Shown: one piece after another, positions 25,782 through 33,935 of the stretch
How positions within the stretch are numbered: position 1 is the first letter of the stretch
Layout of the letters: every line of letters begins with the position of its first letter
Assembly (NCBI GenBank): GCA_929200535.1
Contig: CAKMZV010000023.1
Coordinates: forward strand, 1-33,967
DNA from: an uncultured Gammaproteobacteria bacterium
Lineage (GTDB): Bacteria > Pseudomonadota > Gammaproteobacteria > CAKMZV01
Length of the DNA stretch: 33,967 bases
Reading direction: 5' to 3'
Made by a program: the position numbers and the translations under genes
The notes under the pieces: generated by a model
What the model was told of the DNA's origin: nothing
The model's input: the letters and a program-made list of their open reading frames with translations, nothing else
Database searches by the model: none

Positions 25782-27191
25782 ATGAGTTCTAAAGATGTAT
25801 TAGAAGCTATATCAAATAATGAAATAGAGTTTGTAGATTTAAGGTTTACAGATACTAAAGGTAAAGAGCAACACGTTACAGTTCCTGCAGAACAAGTTGA
25901 TGCTGATTTTTTAGAAAATGGTAAAACTTTTGATGGATCATCTATTGCTGGTTGGAAAGGAATAAATGACTCTGATATGATTCTAAAATTAGACTTCACA
26001 ACCGCAGTGGTAGATCCTTTTGCCCAAGCGAACCAATTGAATATTCGTTGCGATATTATTGATCCTAACGATATGGGAGGATACAACCGTGATCCTCGCT
26101 CTATAGCTAAAAGAGCCGAAAACTATCTTAAATCAACAGGAATTGCAGATAGCTGCTTTATTGGTCCTGAACCTGAATTTTTTGTGTTTGATGATGTGCG
26201 TTGGGATTCTAATGTGAATGGTTGTTTTGCTGAAGTTAATTCTGTCGAGGCAGCTTGGTCTTCTAAGAGCAAAATTAAAGAAGGCAATCTTGGGCATCGT
26301 CCAGGCGTTAAAGGCGGTTATTTTCCAGTGCCTCCAGTTGATTCTCTATCGGATTTTCGTGGTGAGATATGCCAACTTATCACAGAGATGGGTTTAATTC
26401 CAGAGGTTCACCATCACGAAGTTGCTACCGCTGGTCAGTGTGAAATTGGTGTTGCTGGAAATACCTTAGTCAAGAAAGCGGACGAAGTACAAATTTTCAA
26501 ATACGTTGTCCATAATGTAGCTAATCTATATGGCAAAACTGCCACCTTTATGCCAAAACCTTTAGTTGGCGATAATGGTTCTGGAATGCACATTAATATC
26601 TCTCTAAGTAATAAGGGAAAGAATATTTTTGATGGTAGCCAATATGCGAATCTTTCAGAAGAGGCATTATTTTTTATTGGTGGAATGCTAAAACATTCGC
26701 GGGTACTCAATGCTTTCACCAATCCAGGCACTAATTCGTATAAGCGTTTAGTCCCCGGCTTTGAGGCTCCTGTGATGTTAGCTTATTCTGCTCGTAATCG
26801 CTCTGCTTCAGTGCGTATTCCATTGGCAATGAGTCCAAAAGCTCGTCGTGTTGAATTGCGTTTTCCAGATCCTTCTGCAAACCCATATTTGGCTTTTTCA
26901 GCGGTATTAATGGCAGGTATTGATGGTATTAAAAATAAAATCCATCCTGGAGATCCTTCAGACAAAGATCTATATGATTTACCACCGGAAGAAGAGGCTA
27001 ATTTCCCGACGGTTTGTGCTTCTTTAGAGGAAGCATTAGAGAGTTTAAGAAGTGATTACGCATTTTTACTTGAAGGTGATGTATTTAGTAAAGATATGCT
27101 TGATGGTTATATTGAACTCAAGATGGAAGAAGTCCAAAGAATGCGTGCGACTACCCATCCGATTGAGTTTGATATGTATTATTCTGTGTAG
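25782..27191 (+). CDS. glnA: Glutamine synthetase type I
   Basis: This dodecameric enzyme makes glutamine from glutamate, ammonia and ATP. The 469-residue protein has the beta-grasp domain with [19 protein letters not shown], the metal-site stretch [37 protein letters not shown], the glutamate loop ([17 protein letters not shown]) and [21 protein letters not shown] near residue 400 contains the tyrosine adenylylated in the GlnE-regulated class. A GAGAGGGTAGG stretch precedes the ATG. It ends 13 bases before tRNA-Gln. No glnL or glnG follows. Confidence 0.97.
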   Translation: MSSKDVLEAISNNEIEFVDLRFTDTKGKEQHVTVPAEQVDADFLENGKTFDGSSIAGWKGINDSDMILKLDFTTAVVDPFAQANQLNIRCDIIDPNDMGGYNRDPRSIAKRAENYLKSTGIADSCFIGPEPEFFVFDDVRWDSNVNGCFAEVNSVEAAWSSKSKIKEGNLGHRPGVKGGYFPVPPVDSLSDFRGEICQLITEMGLIPEVHHHEVATAGQCEIGVAGNTLVKKADEVQIFKYVVHNVANLYGKTATFMPKPLVGDNGSGMHINISLSNKGKNIFDGSQYANLSEEALFFIGGMLKHSRVLNAFTNPGTNSYKRLVPGFEAPVMLAYSARNRSASVRIPLAMSPKARRVELRFPDPSANPYLAFSAVLMAGIDGIKNKIHPGDPSDKDLYDLPPEEEANFPTVCASLEEALESLRSDYAFLLEGDVFSKDMLDGYIELKMEEVQRMRATTHPIEFDMYYSV

Positions 27192-27204
27192 TTTATAGTT
27201 ATTT

Positions 27205-27279
27205 TGGGCTGTAGCCAAGTGGTAAGGCATCGGGTTTTGATCCCGTGTACCGTAGGTTCGAATCCTACCAGCCCAGCCA
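27205..27279 (+). tRNA. tRNA-Gln (anticodon TTG)
   Basis: The 75-base cloverleaf includes an encoded CCA (27277-27279). The acceptor TGGGCTG pairs with CAGCCCA, the discriminator is G, the anticodon loop TTTTGAT carries TTG (reads CAA), and the T-arm carries GTTCGAATC. It begins with U and resembles enterobacterial tRNA-Gln throughout. Only 13 bases separate it from glnA. TATAGT at 27194-27199 could be a private -10 box, but no good -35 box was seen. Confidence 0.97.
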
Positions 27280-27323
27280 TTTATTTAAATAGATTGCTAT
27301 AAAAAACCATATTAAATTTTTTT

Positions 27324-27353
27324 CTTTTAAAGCCTTTTAAAGCCCTTTTAAAG
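27324..27353. repeat. Three CTTTTAAAG boxes upstream of prs
   Basis: The 9-mer CTTTTAAAG occurs at 27324-27332, 27334-27342 and 27345-27353, so the starts are 10 and 11 bases apart. Each is a CTTT/AAAG dyad around one T. The cluster lies 29 bases before the prs start codon. It could be an operator array, an upstream promoter element or a slippage product. Confidence 0.5.
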
Positions 27354-27381
27354 TATGTTTATTCAAAGCCAAGTAAAATAA

Positions 27382-28341
27382 ATGTCTGGCTATAATATTG
27401 CCCTGTATTCAGGGAATGCGAACCCTCAACTTAGCCAACTTGTTGCACAAAAGTTAGGTACAAAGATTTGTAAAGCTAAAGTTGGTCGTTTCAGCGATAA
27501 TGAAATTAATGTTGAGTTAGGGCAATCTGTTAGAGGGAATGATGTATTTATTATTCAGCCAAGCGCCCCTCCGAACCCATCTGAAAATTTGATGGAAATT
27601 CTTGTGATGATTGATGCAGTAAAGCGTTCTTCTGCTAAGCGAATTACGGCGGTTTTGCCCTATTTTGGCTTTGGCAGACAGGATCGTCGTCCATGGTCAT
27701 CAAGAGTCCCTATTACTGCCAGGTTAGTCGCCAATATGCTGACAACAGCTGGAGCAGATCGAATTTTAACGATTGATTTACATGCGGATCAAATTCAAGG
27801 TTTTTTCAATATTCCTGTTGATAATGTTTACGCCTCGCCTATTTTCACCAATAAAATTTCCAAAAAAATACAAAATCCAACGGTAGTATCACCAGATGTG
27901 GGTGGCGTAGTGAGAGCTCGGGCTTTAGCAAAACAATTGAATGCTGATTTGGCAATTGTTGATAAGCGTCGTCCTAAAGACAATGTTTCGGAAGTAATGA
28001 ATATTATTGGCGATGTGACTAATCGAAATTGTGTGATATTTGATGATATTGTCGATACCGCTGGCACGCTATGTAAAGCCGCAGGTGCACTAAAACAAAA
28101 TGGTGCTAAATCTGTATATGCGTGTTGTACGCATGGGGTACTATCTGGAGATGCTGTTACCAATATTGAGAACTCTCAATTAGACGGTGTATTAGTTTCA
28201 AACACCATTGATGTTCAAGAAAAAGCTCAAAAATCCACAAAAATTGATATTATCTGCATTGCTAAAATGCTCTCTGACTCAATTTCCAGAATACATAGGG
28301 AAAATTCAATTCGTTCTATGTACCCCTCATCAATGGGTTAA
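27382..28341 (+). CDS. prs: Ribose-phosphate pyrophosphokinase (PRPP synthetase)
   Basis: The enzyme makes PRPP from ribose 5-phosphate and ATP for purine, pyrimidine, histidine and NAD synthesis. The 319-residue protein shows KVGRFSDNEINVEL, the ATP loop YFGFGRQDRRPWSSRVPITA, the metal motif LTIDLHADQIQGFF, the flexible loop VDKRRPKDNVSEV, and the ribose-5-phosphate loop VIFDDIVDTAGTL. The position after tRNA-Gln matches the ispE-tRNA-Gln-prs order of gammaproteobacteria, although glnA stands in place of ispE. rplY and pth, common downstream partners, are absent here. Confidence 0.98.
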   Translation: MSGYNIALYSGNANPQLSQLVAQKLGTKICKAKVGRFSDNEINVELGQSVRGNDVFIIQPSAPPNPSENLMEILVMIDAVKRSSAKRITAVLPYFGFGRQDRRPWSSRVPITARLVANMLTTAGADRILTIDLHADQIQGFFNIPVDNVYASPIFTNKISKKIQNPTVVSPDVGGVVRARALAKQLNADLAIVDKRRPKDNVSEVMNIIGDVTNRNCVIFDDIVDTAGTLCKAAGALKQNGAKSVYACCTHGVLSGDAVTNIENSQLDGVLVSNTIDVQEKAQKSTKIDIICIAKMLSDSISRIHRENSIRSMYPSSMG

Positions 28342-28370
28342 GAGGACTACCTTTTTAAAAGCCCAATACA

Positions 28371-28550
28371 ATGCTTAGCTTAATGCGATTTTGGATTATC
28401 GTCTTTGTAATAAGTTTCTTGCTTTGGTATATCTTTCGGCGTTTATTTAACATACAAATTGCCTTTTACTGGATTTACATTATTAGTTTTTCAGTAGCAA
28501 CCCTATCAGTAACTATTTTATGGTTTATCAGTAAATTTGTCAGTGGTTAA
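28371..28550 (+). CDS. Small membrane protein, 59 residues
   Basis: An ATG at 28371 opens a 59-codon frame encoding an almost wholly hydrophobic protein. It has two predicted membrane helices (FWIIVFVISFLLWYIF and, after a short FRRLFNIQ turn, FYWIYIISFSVATLSVTIL) and a KFVSG tail. The positive FRR turn suggests that both ends face the periplasm. I do not recognise a family. It lies 29 bases after prs and ends 6 bases before the argS ATG, so it is probably co-transcribed and translationally linked to argS. An AGAGGA at 28340-28345 is too far upstream to be its ribosome site. Confidence 0.5.
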   Translation: MLSLMRFWIIVFVISFLLWYIFRRLFNIQIAFYWIYIISFSVATLSVTILWFISKFVSG

Positions 28551-28556
28551 TAATTG

Positions 28557-30329
28557 ATGAAAGAACGGATACGCCAAAAACTGCATACCTTAATCAATCA
28601 AATCGGCTGGGAGATTGATTTACCAATTGAAAAAATCGTTTTAAAGCAAAACACCTCCAATATTCACGGAGATTTTTCTACCAATATCGCCTTGCAACTT
28701 GCCAAGCCTCTATCTCAATCACCCCAATCCATTGCTCAACAGCTAATACCTCTGTTAGCGGACTCTTTCCAAGAAATTGAAAAAATTGAAATTGCTGGTG
28801 CTGGCTTTATTAATATTTTTTTACAAAAATCCTCACACTATGAAGTGGTAGAAAAAATTCTATCAAAACAAGGCGACTATGCTCAAGGTGAGGCAAAACA
28901 ACAGCGAGTTTTAGTGGAATTTGTTTCGGCTAATCCGACTGGTCCTTTGCATGTCGGGCATGGTCGAGGAGCAGTCTATGGTGATTCATTAGCACGGCTA
29001 TTGAGCAAGGCAGGCTTTCAAGTTGAGAGTGAATACTATATTAATGATGCCGGTCGTCAAATGGAAATTTTGACCCTATCTACATTATTAAGATACACGC
29101 AAAAACACACTCAAATATCAGCCGAAAAATTTGCACAGCTATATCCTGCAAATGCCTATCAAGGAGAGTACCTTATTCAAATTGCTAATGAATTTTCAGC
29201 GAAATTAACAAATTCACAAAAAGAGATATTAGAGCAAATTGACTACACTCCTTTTATGCTTGAAGAGAATGCAGAAAATCAGGAAAATCATATTGATAAA
29301 CTTATTGCTTTTGTGAAAAAAGAACTCGATAACAAAGATGCCTCCTTATATCCCCTATGTAAAAAATTCACCTTAAACGCTATCCTAACAGATATTCGTG
29401 AAGATTTACAAGAGATGGGGGTTAATTTTAATGTCTGGTTTTCTGAACAATCGTTGGTGGACGATGGCTCAGTAGATGATGTTCTAAAAACTTTGGCACA
29501 CAAAAAACAAAGCTACCATAAAGATGGAGCAATTTGGTTTAAATCAAGTGAGTTGGGGGATGACAAGGATAGGGTATTGGTACGTCAAGATGGCGTTAAT
29601 ACTTATTTGGCTCATGATATTTGTTATCATAAAAATAAATTTGAGCGTGGTTATAATCGCATTATCAATGTATGGGGTGCGGATCACCACGGTTATATTG
29701 CTCGTATGCAAGCGGCAATCAATGCTTTGGGCTACGATGAAAAAAAAATGGCAATATGCTTAGTGCAATTTGCTAACCTTTATCGTGGTGAAGAAAAAAT
29801 TTCGATGAGTACTCGTAGCGGTGATTTTGTTTCTTTAAGGGAATTACGTGAAGAAGTAGGCAATGATGCAACACGCTTTTTTTATAATCTCAATCGTGCG
29901 GATCAGCATTTAAATTTTGATTTGCAGTTGGCAATTGAAAAAACGAACGATAACCCGGTATTCTATGTGCAATATGCTTATGCTCGTATTCAAAGTATTT
30001 TTCGTCGCCTGCAAGAGCGAAACTATCGATGGGAACAGCAACAAGCTGATTTAAGCCTATTAAACGAAGAATTAGAACTCAACTTAATTAGAACGCTGAC
30101 TATATATCCACAAAAAATTCAAGATGCTGCCAGCAAAAATGCTCCACATATAATTACCTTATATCTGCGTGAGTTATCGGCACAAGTTCACCAATACTAC
30201 AATCAAAGCACCATTCTTGTTGAACAAAAGCCCTTACGCAACGCACGGTTAAATTTATTATTTGCACTAAGCATCGTACTGCAAGATGCCTTAAATATCC
30301 TTGGGGTAAATGCACCCTCAAAAATGTAG
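28557..30329 (+). CDS. argS: Arginyl-tRNA synthetase
   Basis: This class I synthetase charges tRNA-Arg with arginine. The 590-residue protein has the ArgRS N-terminal domain (about residues 1-85), the catalytic start FVSANPTGPLHVGHGRG with a HVGH version of HIGH, the WGADHHGYIARMQAA segment, KISMSTRSGDFVSL in the KMSKS position, and a C-terminal DALR anticodon domain starting near NDNPVFYVQYAYARIQSI. I start at the ATG at 28557, the second codon of a slightly longer TTG-initiated frame. Confidence 0.97.
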   Translation: MKERIRQKLHTLINQIGWEIDLPIEKIVLKQNTSNIHGDFSTNIALQLAKPLSQSPQSIAQQLIPLLADSFQEIEKIEIAGAGFINIFLQKSSHYEVVEKILSKQGDYAQGEAKQQRVLVEFVSANPTGPLHVGHGRGAVYGDSLARLLSKAGFQVESEYYINDAGRQMEILTLSTLLRYTQKHTQISAEKFAQLYPANAYQGEYLIQIANEFSAKLTNSQKEILEQIDYTPFMLEENAENQENHIDKLIAFVKKELDNKDASLYPLCKKFTLNAILTDIREDLQEMGVNFNVWFSEQSLVDDGSVDDVLKTLAHKKQSYHKDGAIWFKSSELGDDKDRVLVRQDGVNTYLAHDICYHKNKFERGYNRIINVWGADHHGYIARMQAAINALGYDEKKMAICLVQFANLYRGEEKISMSTRSGDFVSLRELREEVGNDATRFFYNLNRADQHLNFDLQLAIEKTNDNPVFYVQYAYARIQSIFRRLQERNYRWEQQQADLSLLNEELELNLIRTLTIYPQKIQDAASKNAPHIITLYLRELSAQVHQYYNQSTILVEQKPLRNARLNLLFALSIVLQDALNILGVNAPSKM

Positions 30330-30361
30330 ATTTTTATAACAACACATAACAAGCAAAAAAT

Positions 30362-31366
30362 ATGAAAAGGTGGAATTTTGAGCGAGATATGCTACTTACT
30401 CTTGGCGAAGCACCAAAACCAATAGCAGAGAAAGGAGAATCACTAATACGCATTATGGCAAGTGGTATTTGTGGCTCGGATATGCATGCTTGGCATGGGC
30501 ATGATGAACGTCGTCGTCCTCCGTTAATTCTTGGGCATGAAGTTGCAGGCATTGTTCAACAAGGCGATTTAGCTGGAAAGATGGTAACAATGAACCCGAT
30601 GATTTGTTGCCAAAAATGTACGTACTGTCAGCAAGGAAGAGAAAATATATGTGCCAATAGGACAATGATTGGAATGACTCGCCCCGGAGGTTTTGCCGAA
30701 TATTTAACTATTCCAGACCAATGCTTATTAGTTGTTGATGAAAATGTTACCGCAGTTACTGCCGTCTTGAGTGAGCCAGTAGCGGTGTGTGTACATGCTG
30801 TTAATTTACTTAATAGGCATAGCCACCATCCGCATCCGAAAAAACAAAATATCGTGGTTATTGGAGCAGGAGCGATAGGCTTAATTACCGCCTTAGTTCT
30901 ATTACAACGTGGTTATGAATCAGTGAGTATTTGTGATGCTAACGCTTTGCGTGTCGATACAGCGGAAAAAGCATTATCTGATTTTAATGCCAAAGTGATT
31001 AATAATATTGAAAATCCGCTTCAACAAAAATCATACGACTTGGTTTTTGATGCCGTTGGCAGTGCAAAAACACGAGAAATTTCTATGCAAGTAGTGGCAG
31101 ATGGCGGATGTATTATCCATCTTGGACTGCAACAAGCTGACGGAAATTTCGATGCTCGCCGAGCAACCATTGGAGAAATCGCCTTTGTGGGTGCTTTTAC
31201 CTACACTAAGCAAGATTTAAAAGAAGCGTTGCACCTACTAAGTAATCAAAGTTTGGGAAATCTTAATTGGGTGGAAGTGCGTCCCTTTGAAGCACTACAG
31301 CAATCTTTTGAAGATATACATAACGGTGCGACTCCAGCGGCAAAAATCATTATAGAAAACCCTTGA
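30362..31366 (+). CDS. Zinc-dependent medium-chain alcohol/polyol dehydrogenase
   Basis: The 334-residue oxidoreductase belongs to the zinc MDR family. The catalytic zinc ligands are Cys37 (GICGSDMHAW) and His59-Glu60 (GHEVAG). The structural zinc lobe is intact as Cys83-x2-Cys86-x2-Cys89-x7-Cys97. The Rossmann fold shows VVIGAGAIGLITALVLL and the cofactor-selecting Asp after the second strand (SICDANALR), pointing to NAD. The sequence looks closest to the threonine, sorbitol or galactitol-phosphate dehydrogenase group, but the substrate cannot be fixed. It starts 32 bases after argS and ends 3 bases before the convergent wecB. Confidence 0.85.
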   Translation: MKRWNFERDMLLTLGEAPKPIAEKGESLIRIMASGICGSDMHAWHGHDERRRPPLILGHEVAGIVQQGDLAGKMVTMNPMICCQKCTYCQQGRENICANRTMIGMTRPGGFAEYLTIPDQCLLVVDENVTAVTAVLSEPVAVCVHAVNLLNRHSHHPHPKKQNIVVIGAGAIGLITALVLLQRGYESVSICDANALRVDTAEKALSDFNAKVINNIENPLQQKSYDLVFDAVGSAKTREISMQVVADGGCIIHLGLQQADGNFDARRATIGEIAFVGAFTYTKQDLKEALHLLSNQSLGNLNWVEVRPFEALQQSFEDIHNGATPAAKIIIENP

Positions 31367-31369
31367 GAA

Positions 31370-32494
31370 TTACCCGTTCTCAGCTAATTTTGCAATAATA
31401 CGTTGGCAGGCTTTACCATCGCCATAAGGATTATGTGCCAAACTCATTTTTTGGTAATGTTTTTCATCGTGCAATAGCTGAATAACTGAACTTACTATTT
31501 CGTTATAATCCGTACCAACCAATTTTACCGTCCCAGCTTCAACTGCCTCTGGGCGTTCCGTAGTTTCACGCATTACCAAAACAGGCTTGCCCAATGAAGG
31601 AGCCTCCTCCTGAATACCACCAGAATCAGTCAGGATAATATGCGAATGCATCATTAAATAAACAAAAGGCAAATAATCCAAAGGCTCTATCAGATGAATA
31701 TTATCTATTCCCTTTAACCAACGATTAACCGGTTCTTGCACTTTAGGATTAGGATGCGTTGGATAAACCACCTCAACATCAGCTTGATTTTTTGCAATAT
31801 GCTTAATAGCTGCGCATATACTCTCAAACCCCTCACCAAAACTTTCTCTACGATGACCGGTAATAAGAACAAGTTTTTTATTCGGATTTAAATAGCTAAA
31901 ATCCTGTTTAAATTTTTCTGATAATTCGGGGCTACTATTGATTTTATTTTGCACCCAAAGCAAGGCATCGATCACCGTATTTCCAGTAACAATAATTTGC
32001 TCCTCGGCAACATTTTCTTTAATCAGATTATCTTTAGCGGTTTGTGTAGGAGCAAAATGATAATTAGATAAAGCGCCCGTCAGCTTTCTATTTGCCTCCT
32101 CTGGCCAAGGTGAGAGTAAATTTCCTGTGCGTAATCCAGCCTCAATATGACAAATAGGGACTTGCTGATAAAATGCGGCAAGAGAAGCGGCAAAAGTCGT
32201 AGTTGTATCGCCGTGTACCAAAACTAACTGTGGTTCAAAATCCTCAAGTACCTCTTTTAAGCTATTAAGCACAGATGAAGTAATATGATGCAGGCTTTGA
32301 GAGGCCTTCATAATATCTAAATCATAATCAGGAACAATGCTAAACAACTCCAATACTTGATCTAATATCTTTCTATGTTGAGCAGTAACGCATACCCTCG
32401 ACTCAAACTCAGGATGATTTTGTAAACTTTTTACTAACGGAGCCATTTTAATAGCCTCAGGGCGTGTGCCAAAAATAGTTAGGACTTTTTTCAT
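31370..32494 (-). CDS. wecB: UDP-N-acetylglucosamine 2-epimerase (non-hydrolysing)
   Basis: The enzyme interconverts UDP-GlcNAc and UDP-ManNAc, supplying ManNAc or ManNAcA units for surface polysaccharide. The 374-residue GT-B fold protein shows [19 protein letters not shown] at the start, [52 protein letters not shown] and [20 protein letters not shown]. All these match WecB. Usual partners such as wecC are not in the window. Upstream lie a REP-like palindrome and the IS. Confidence 0.95.
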   Translation of the reverse strand: MKKVLTIFGTRPEAIKMAPLVKSLQNHPEFESRVCVTAQHRKILDQVLELFSIVPDYDLDIMKASQSLHHITSSVLNSLKEVLEDFEPQLVLVHGDTTTTFAASLAAFYQQVPICHIEAGLRTGNLLSPWPEEANRKLTGALSNYHFAPTQTAKDNLIKENVAEEQIIVTGNTVIDALLWVQNKINSSPELSEKFKQDFSYLNPNKKLVLITGHRRESFGEGFESICAAIKHIAKNQADVEVVYPTHPNPKVQEPVNRWLKGIDNIHLIEPLDYLPFVYLMMHSHIILTDSGGIQEEAPSLGKPVLVMRETTERPEAVEAGTVKLVGTDYNEIVSSVIQLLHDEKHYQKMSLAHNPYGDGKACQRIIAKLAENG

Positions 32495-32594
32495 AAATTG
32501 TTAATTATTCAATAATGTTTTGATGAATGGAGGATTAGTTTAGTAGATTTAATTTTACTCTGATCTCAATTATTTTCTTGAACATTAAATCTGC

Positions 32595-32629
32595 CCCCTC
32601 ACCCCAACCCTCTCCCTCAGGGAGAGGGA
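32595..32629. repeat. REP-like palindrome (CCCTCACCCC...GGGAGAGGG type)
   Basis: CCCTCACCCCAACCCTCTCCC is followed by TCA and GGGAGAGGG. The nine-base arms at 32608-32616 and 32620-32628 pair perfectly. This phrase is familiar as a dispersed intergenic repeat in many proteobacteria. Its G+C richness contrasts with the AT-rich flanks. It lies upstream of wecB on the minus strand. Confidence 0.65.
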
Positions 32630-32641
32630 GCCACAGTCCCA

Positions 32642-32653
32642 CATCTGTCATTC
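32642..32653. repeat. Left half of a REP-like repeat split by the IS
   Basis: CATCTGTCATTC ends at the IS border. Joined across the IS to 33914 onwards, minus one copy of TTC, it restores TGTCATTCTGAAACTTGTTT followed by CAGTATCT. That matches a dispersed intergenic palindrome type familiar from many genomes (core CTGAAAC-TT-GTTTCAG). Confidence 0.6.
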
Positions 32654-32660
32654 TGGAGTG

Positions 32661-33509
32661 TCAATACTTTTGCGTACAAGGAATCTGTTTAAATTGTTTC
32701 CAAAATTGGTCTTCAAATTGATTAGGTGAATAATAGTCATTATGACTGTGTAGTCGATATTGATTGTAATACCCAATATACTCAGATAAAGTGAATTGCA
32801 TTTGCTTTTTGCTCATCTGTTTAGGGAGCGAATAAATCGTCTCTCTTTTGAGCGTTTTAAAGAAGCTTTCAATGACTGCATTATCCCAGCAATTTCCCCG
32901 ACCACTCATGCTTGCTTGCATTCCCCAATCATGTAATAGTCGTTTATAGCTTTTACTAGTAAATTGAGTCCCTTGATCGGTATGAACCATGAGTCCTTTA
33001 GGGACTTTACGACTCCATATAGCGCGTTGTAACGCTTGCTCTACCAAATCACTTGTCATACTTGAATCAAACGACCATCCAACCACTTTACGTGAAAATA
33101 AATCCATATAAACAGCCAGATAACACCAGCCTTGCTCAGTAGGAATATAGGTGATGTCACCTACCCATTTATGATTTGGGCGACTTACCTCAAAACATCG
33201 CTTTAATTGATTGGGCGAAATATGTTGATTATCTCGTGCAGCTGAGGTGGGTACTCTATATTTTTTAGTCGTTTTCACTTCTAAGTTTTCTTCCCTCATC
33301 AATCTGGCAATACGACGACGGCTAATCGTTCGTTTAAAGTCTCTTTCAATAAGCTTCTTTAATGGTCGAGTGCCGACATGACGTTTCGATGAAATAAAGC
33401 TTTTTTTGACGATTTTTTTATCTTCTATATCATTCTGCTTATATGAAGATTCTGGACGGTCTAACCAGCTCCTATAGCCCGTATGACTGACTTGTATAAT
33501 ATCACACAT
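32661..33509 (-). CDS. IS3-family transposase OrfB (DDE integrase domain)
   Basis: OrfB supplies the catalytic domain of the OrfAB transposase. The HTH_21-like segment is followed by an rve integrase core. The three acidic residues lie in VGDITYIPTE, VHTDQGTQF and NCWDNAVIESFFKTLKRE. As listed, from an internal ATG, it has 282 residues. In the frameshifted product its frame is open from at least 33590 and adds the expected family residues AKYAWIKTNTPHYPVILM before MCDIIQVSHTGYRSW. The internal ATG is therefore probably not the functional start. The stop codon lies inside the left terminal repeat. Confidence 0.95.
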   Translation of the reverse strand: MCDIIQVSHTGYRSWLDRPESSYKQNDIEDKKIVKKSFISSKRHVGTRPLKKLIERDFKRTISRRRIARLMREENLEVKTTKKYRVPTSAARDNQHISPNQLKRCFEVSRPNHKWVGDITYIPTEQGWCYLAVYMDLFSRKVVGWSFDSSMTSDLVEQALQRAIWSRKVPKGLMVHTDQGTQFTSKSYKRLLHDWGMQASMSGRGNCWDNAVIESFFKTLKRETIYSLPKQMSKKQMQFTLSEYIGYYNQYRLHSHNDYYSPNQFEDQFWKQFKQIPCTQKY

Positions 33510-33541
33510 AAGAATAACAGGATAATGTGGAGTATTCGTTT

Positions 33542-33844
33542 TTATCCACGCGTACTTTGCGGCTCTAGAGCCGCAAAGTACGCCGTGGCCTTTTTTAGAA
33601 TATCTCGCTCCATTTTTGCCCGATGGAGCTCTTTTTTTAGTCGAGCAATTTCTTGCTCTGGCGTTTCTTCAGGTTTCTTTAAGCAGCTAATGTCTTGAGA
33701 GCGTTTATAACGCTCTACCCAAGGATAAACCGTATTACTGGGAATATCATAATCTCGTGCCACTTCAGCTACGCTACGCCCACTCTCAACAATCGTGTTA
33801 ATCACTTCTGTCTTTAATTCTTCATTGTATTTACGTTGTGTCAT
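33542..33844 (-). CDS. IS3-family OrfA (DNA-binding helix-turn-helix)
   Basis: The 100-residue protein has an N-terminal helix-turn-helix (VAEVARDYDIPSNTVYPWV) that recognises the IS ends. A leucine-zipper-like heptad region follows (EIARLKKELHRAKMERDILKK), typical of IS3 OrfA. Near its 3' end it contains the A-AAA-AAG slippery heptamer, after which the zero frame ends with TAYFAALEPQSTRG. Alone it acts as a regulator in related elements. Fused to OrfB it gives the transposase. Confidence 0.95.
   Translation of the reverse strand: MTQRKYNEELKTEVINTIVESGRSVAEVARDYDIPSNTVYPWVERYKRSQDISCLKKPEETPEQEIARLKKELHRAKMERDILKKATAYFAALEPQSTRG
33551..33596 (-). promoter_or_regulatory. Programmed -1 frameshift signal of the IS
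   Basis: On the minus strand, A-AAA-AAG (33596-33590) lies in the orfA frame exactly as X-XXY-YYZ. Seven bases later comes a perfect 32-base palindrome (33582-33551), which can fold as a 14-base-pair stem with a CTAG loop. This is the standard arrangement for -1 slippage in IS3-family elements and joins orfA to the orfB frame. Confidence 0.9.
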
Positions 33845-33913
33845 ATAATTTCCTCTCTATTAAAGGGTAATATAATAATTATCCCTGTACGCAATATTAT
33901 AGCCACTCCATTC

Positions 33914-33935
33914 TGAAACTTGTTTCAGTATCTCA
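33914..33935. repeat. Right half of the REP-like repeat split by the IS
   Basis: After the TTC duplicate the sequence continues TGAAACTTGTTTCAGTATCT. With the C at 33913, CTGAAAC (33913-33919) pairs with GTTTCAG (33922-33928). The rest to the window end (33936-33967) is AT-rich and shows no gene. Confidence 0.6.

Larger units (their letters stand above)
32654..33910 (-). mobile_element. Complete IS3-family insertion sequence, 1257 bp
   Basis: The terminal repeats at 32654-32683 and 33881-33910 begin TGGAGTG and share TTGCGTACA, with 24 of 30 bases matching. TTC borders the element directly on both sides (32651-32653 and 33911-33913), a 3-bp target duplication of the size usual in IS3. It carries orfA (33542-33844) and orfB, in the -1 frame relative to orfA, with a slippery site between them. 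The intact ends, reading frames and target duplication suggest a recent insertion by a functional copy. Confidence 0.95.

Noticed and set aside
33483-33698. 71-codon plus-strand frame across the orfA-orfB junction
   Set aside because: It is antisense to the transposase and runs through the frameshift palindrome, which mirrors coding sequence onto the other strand.
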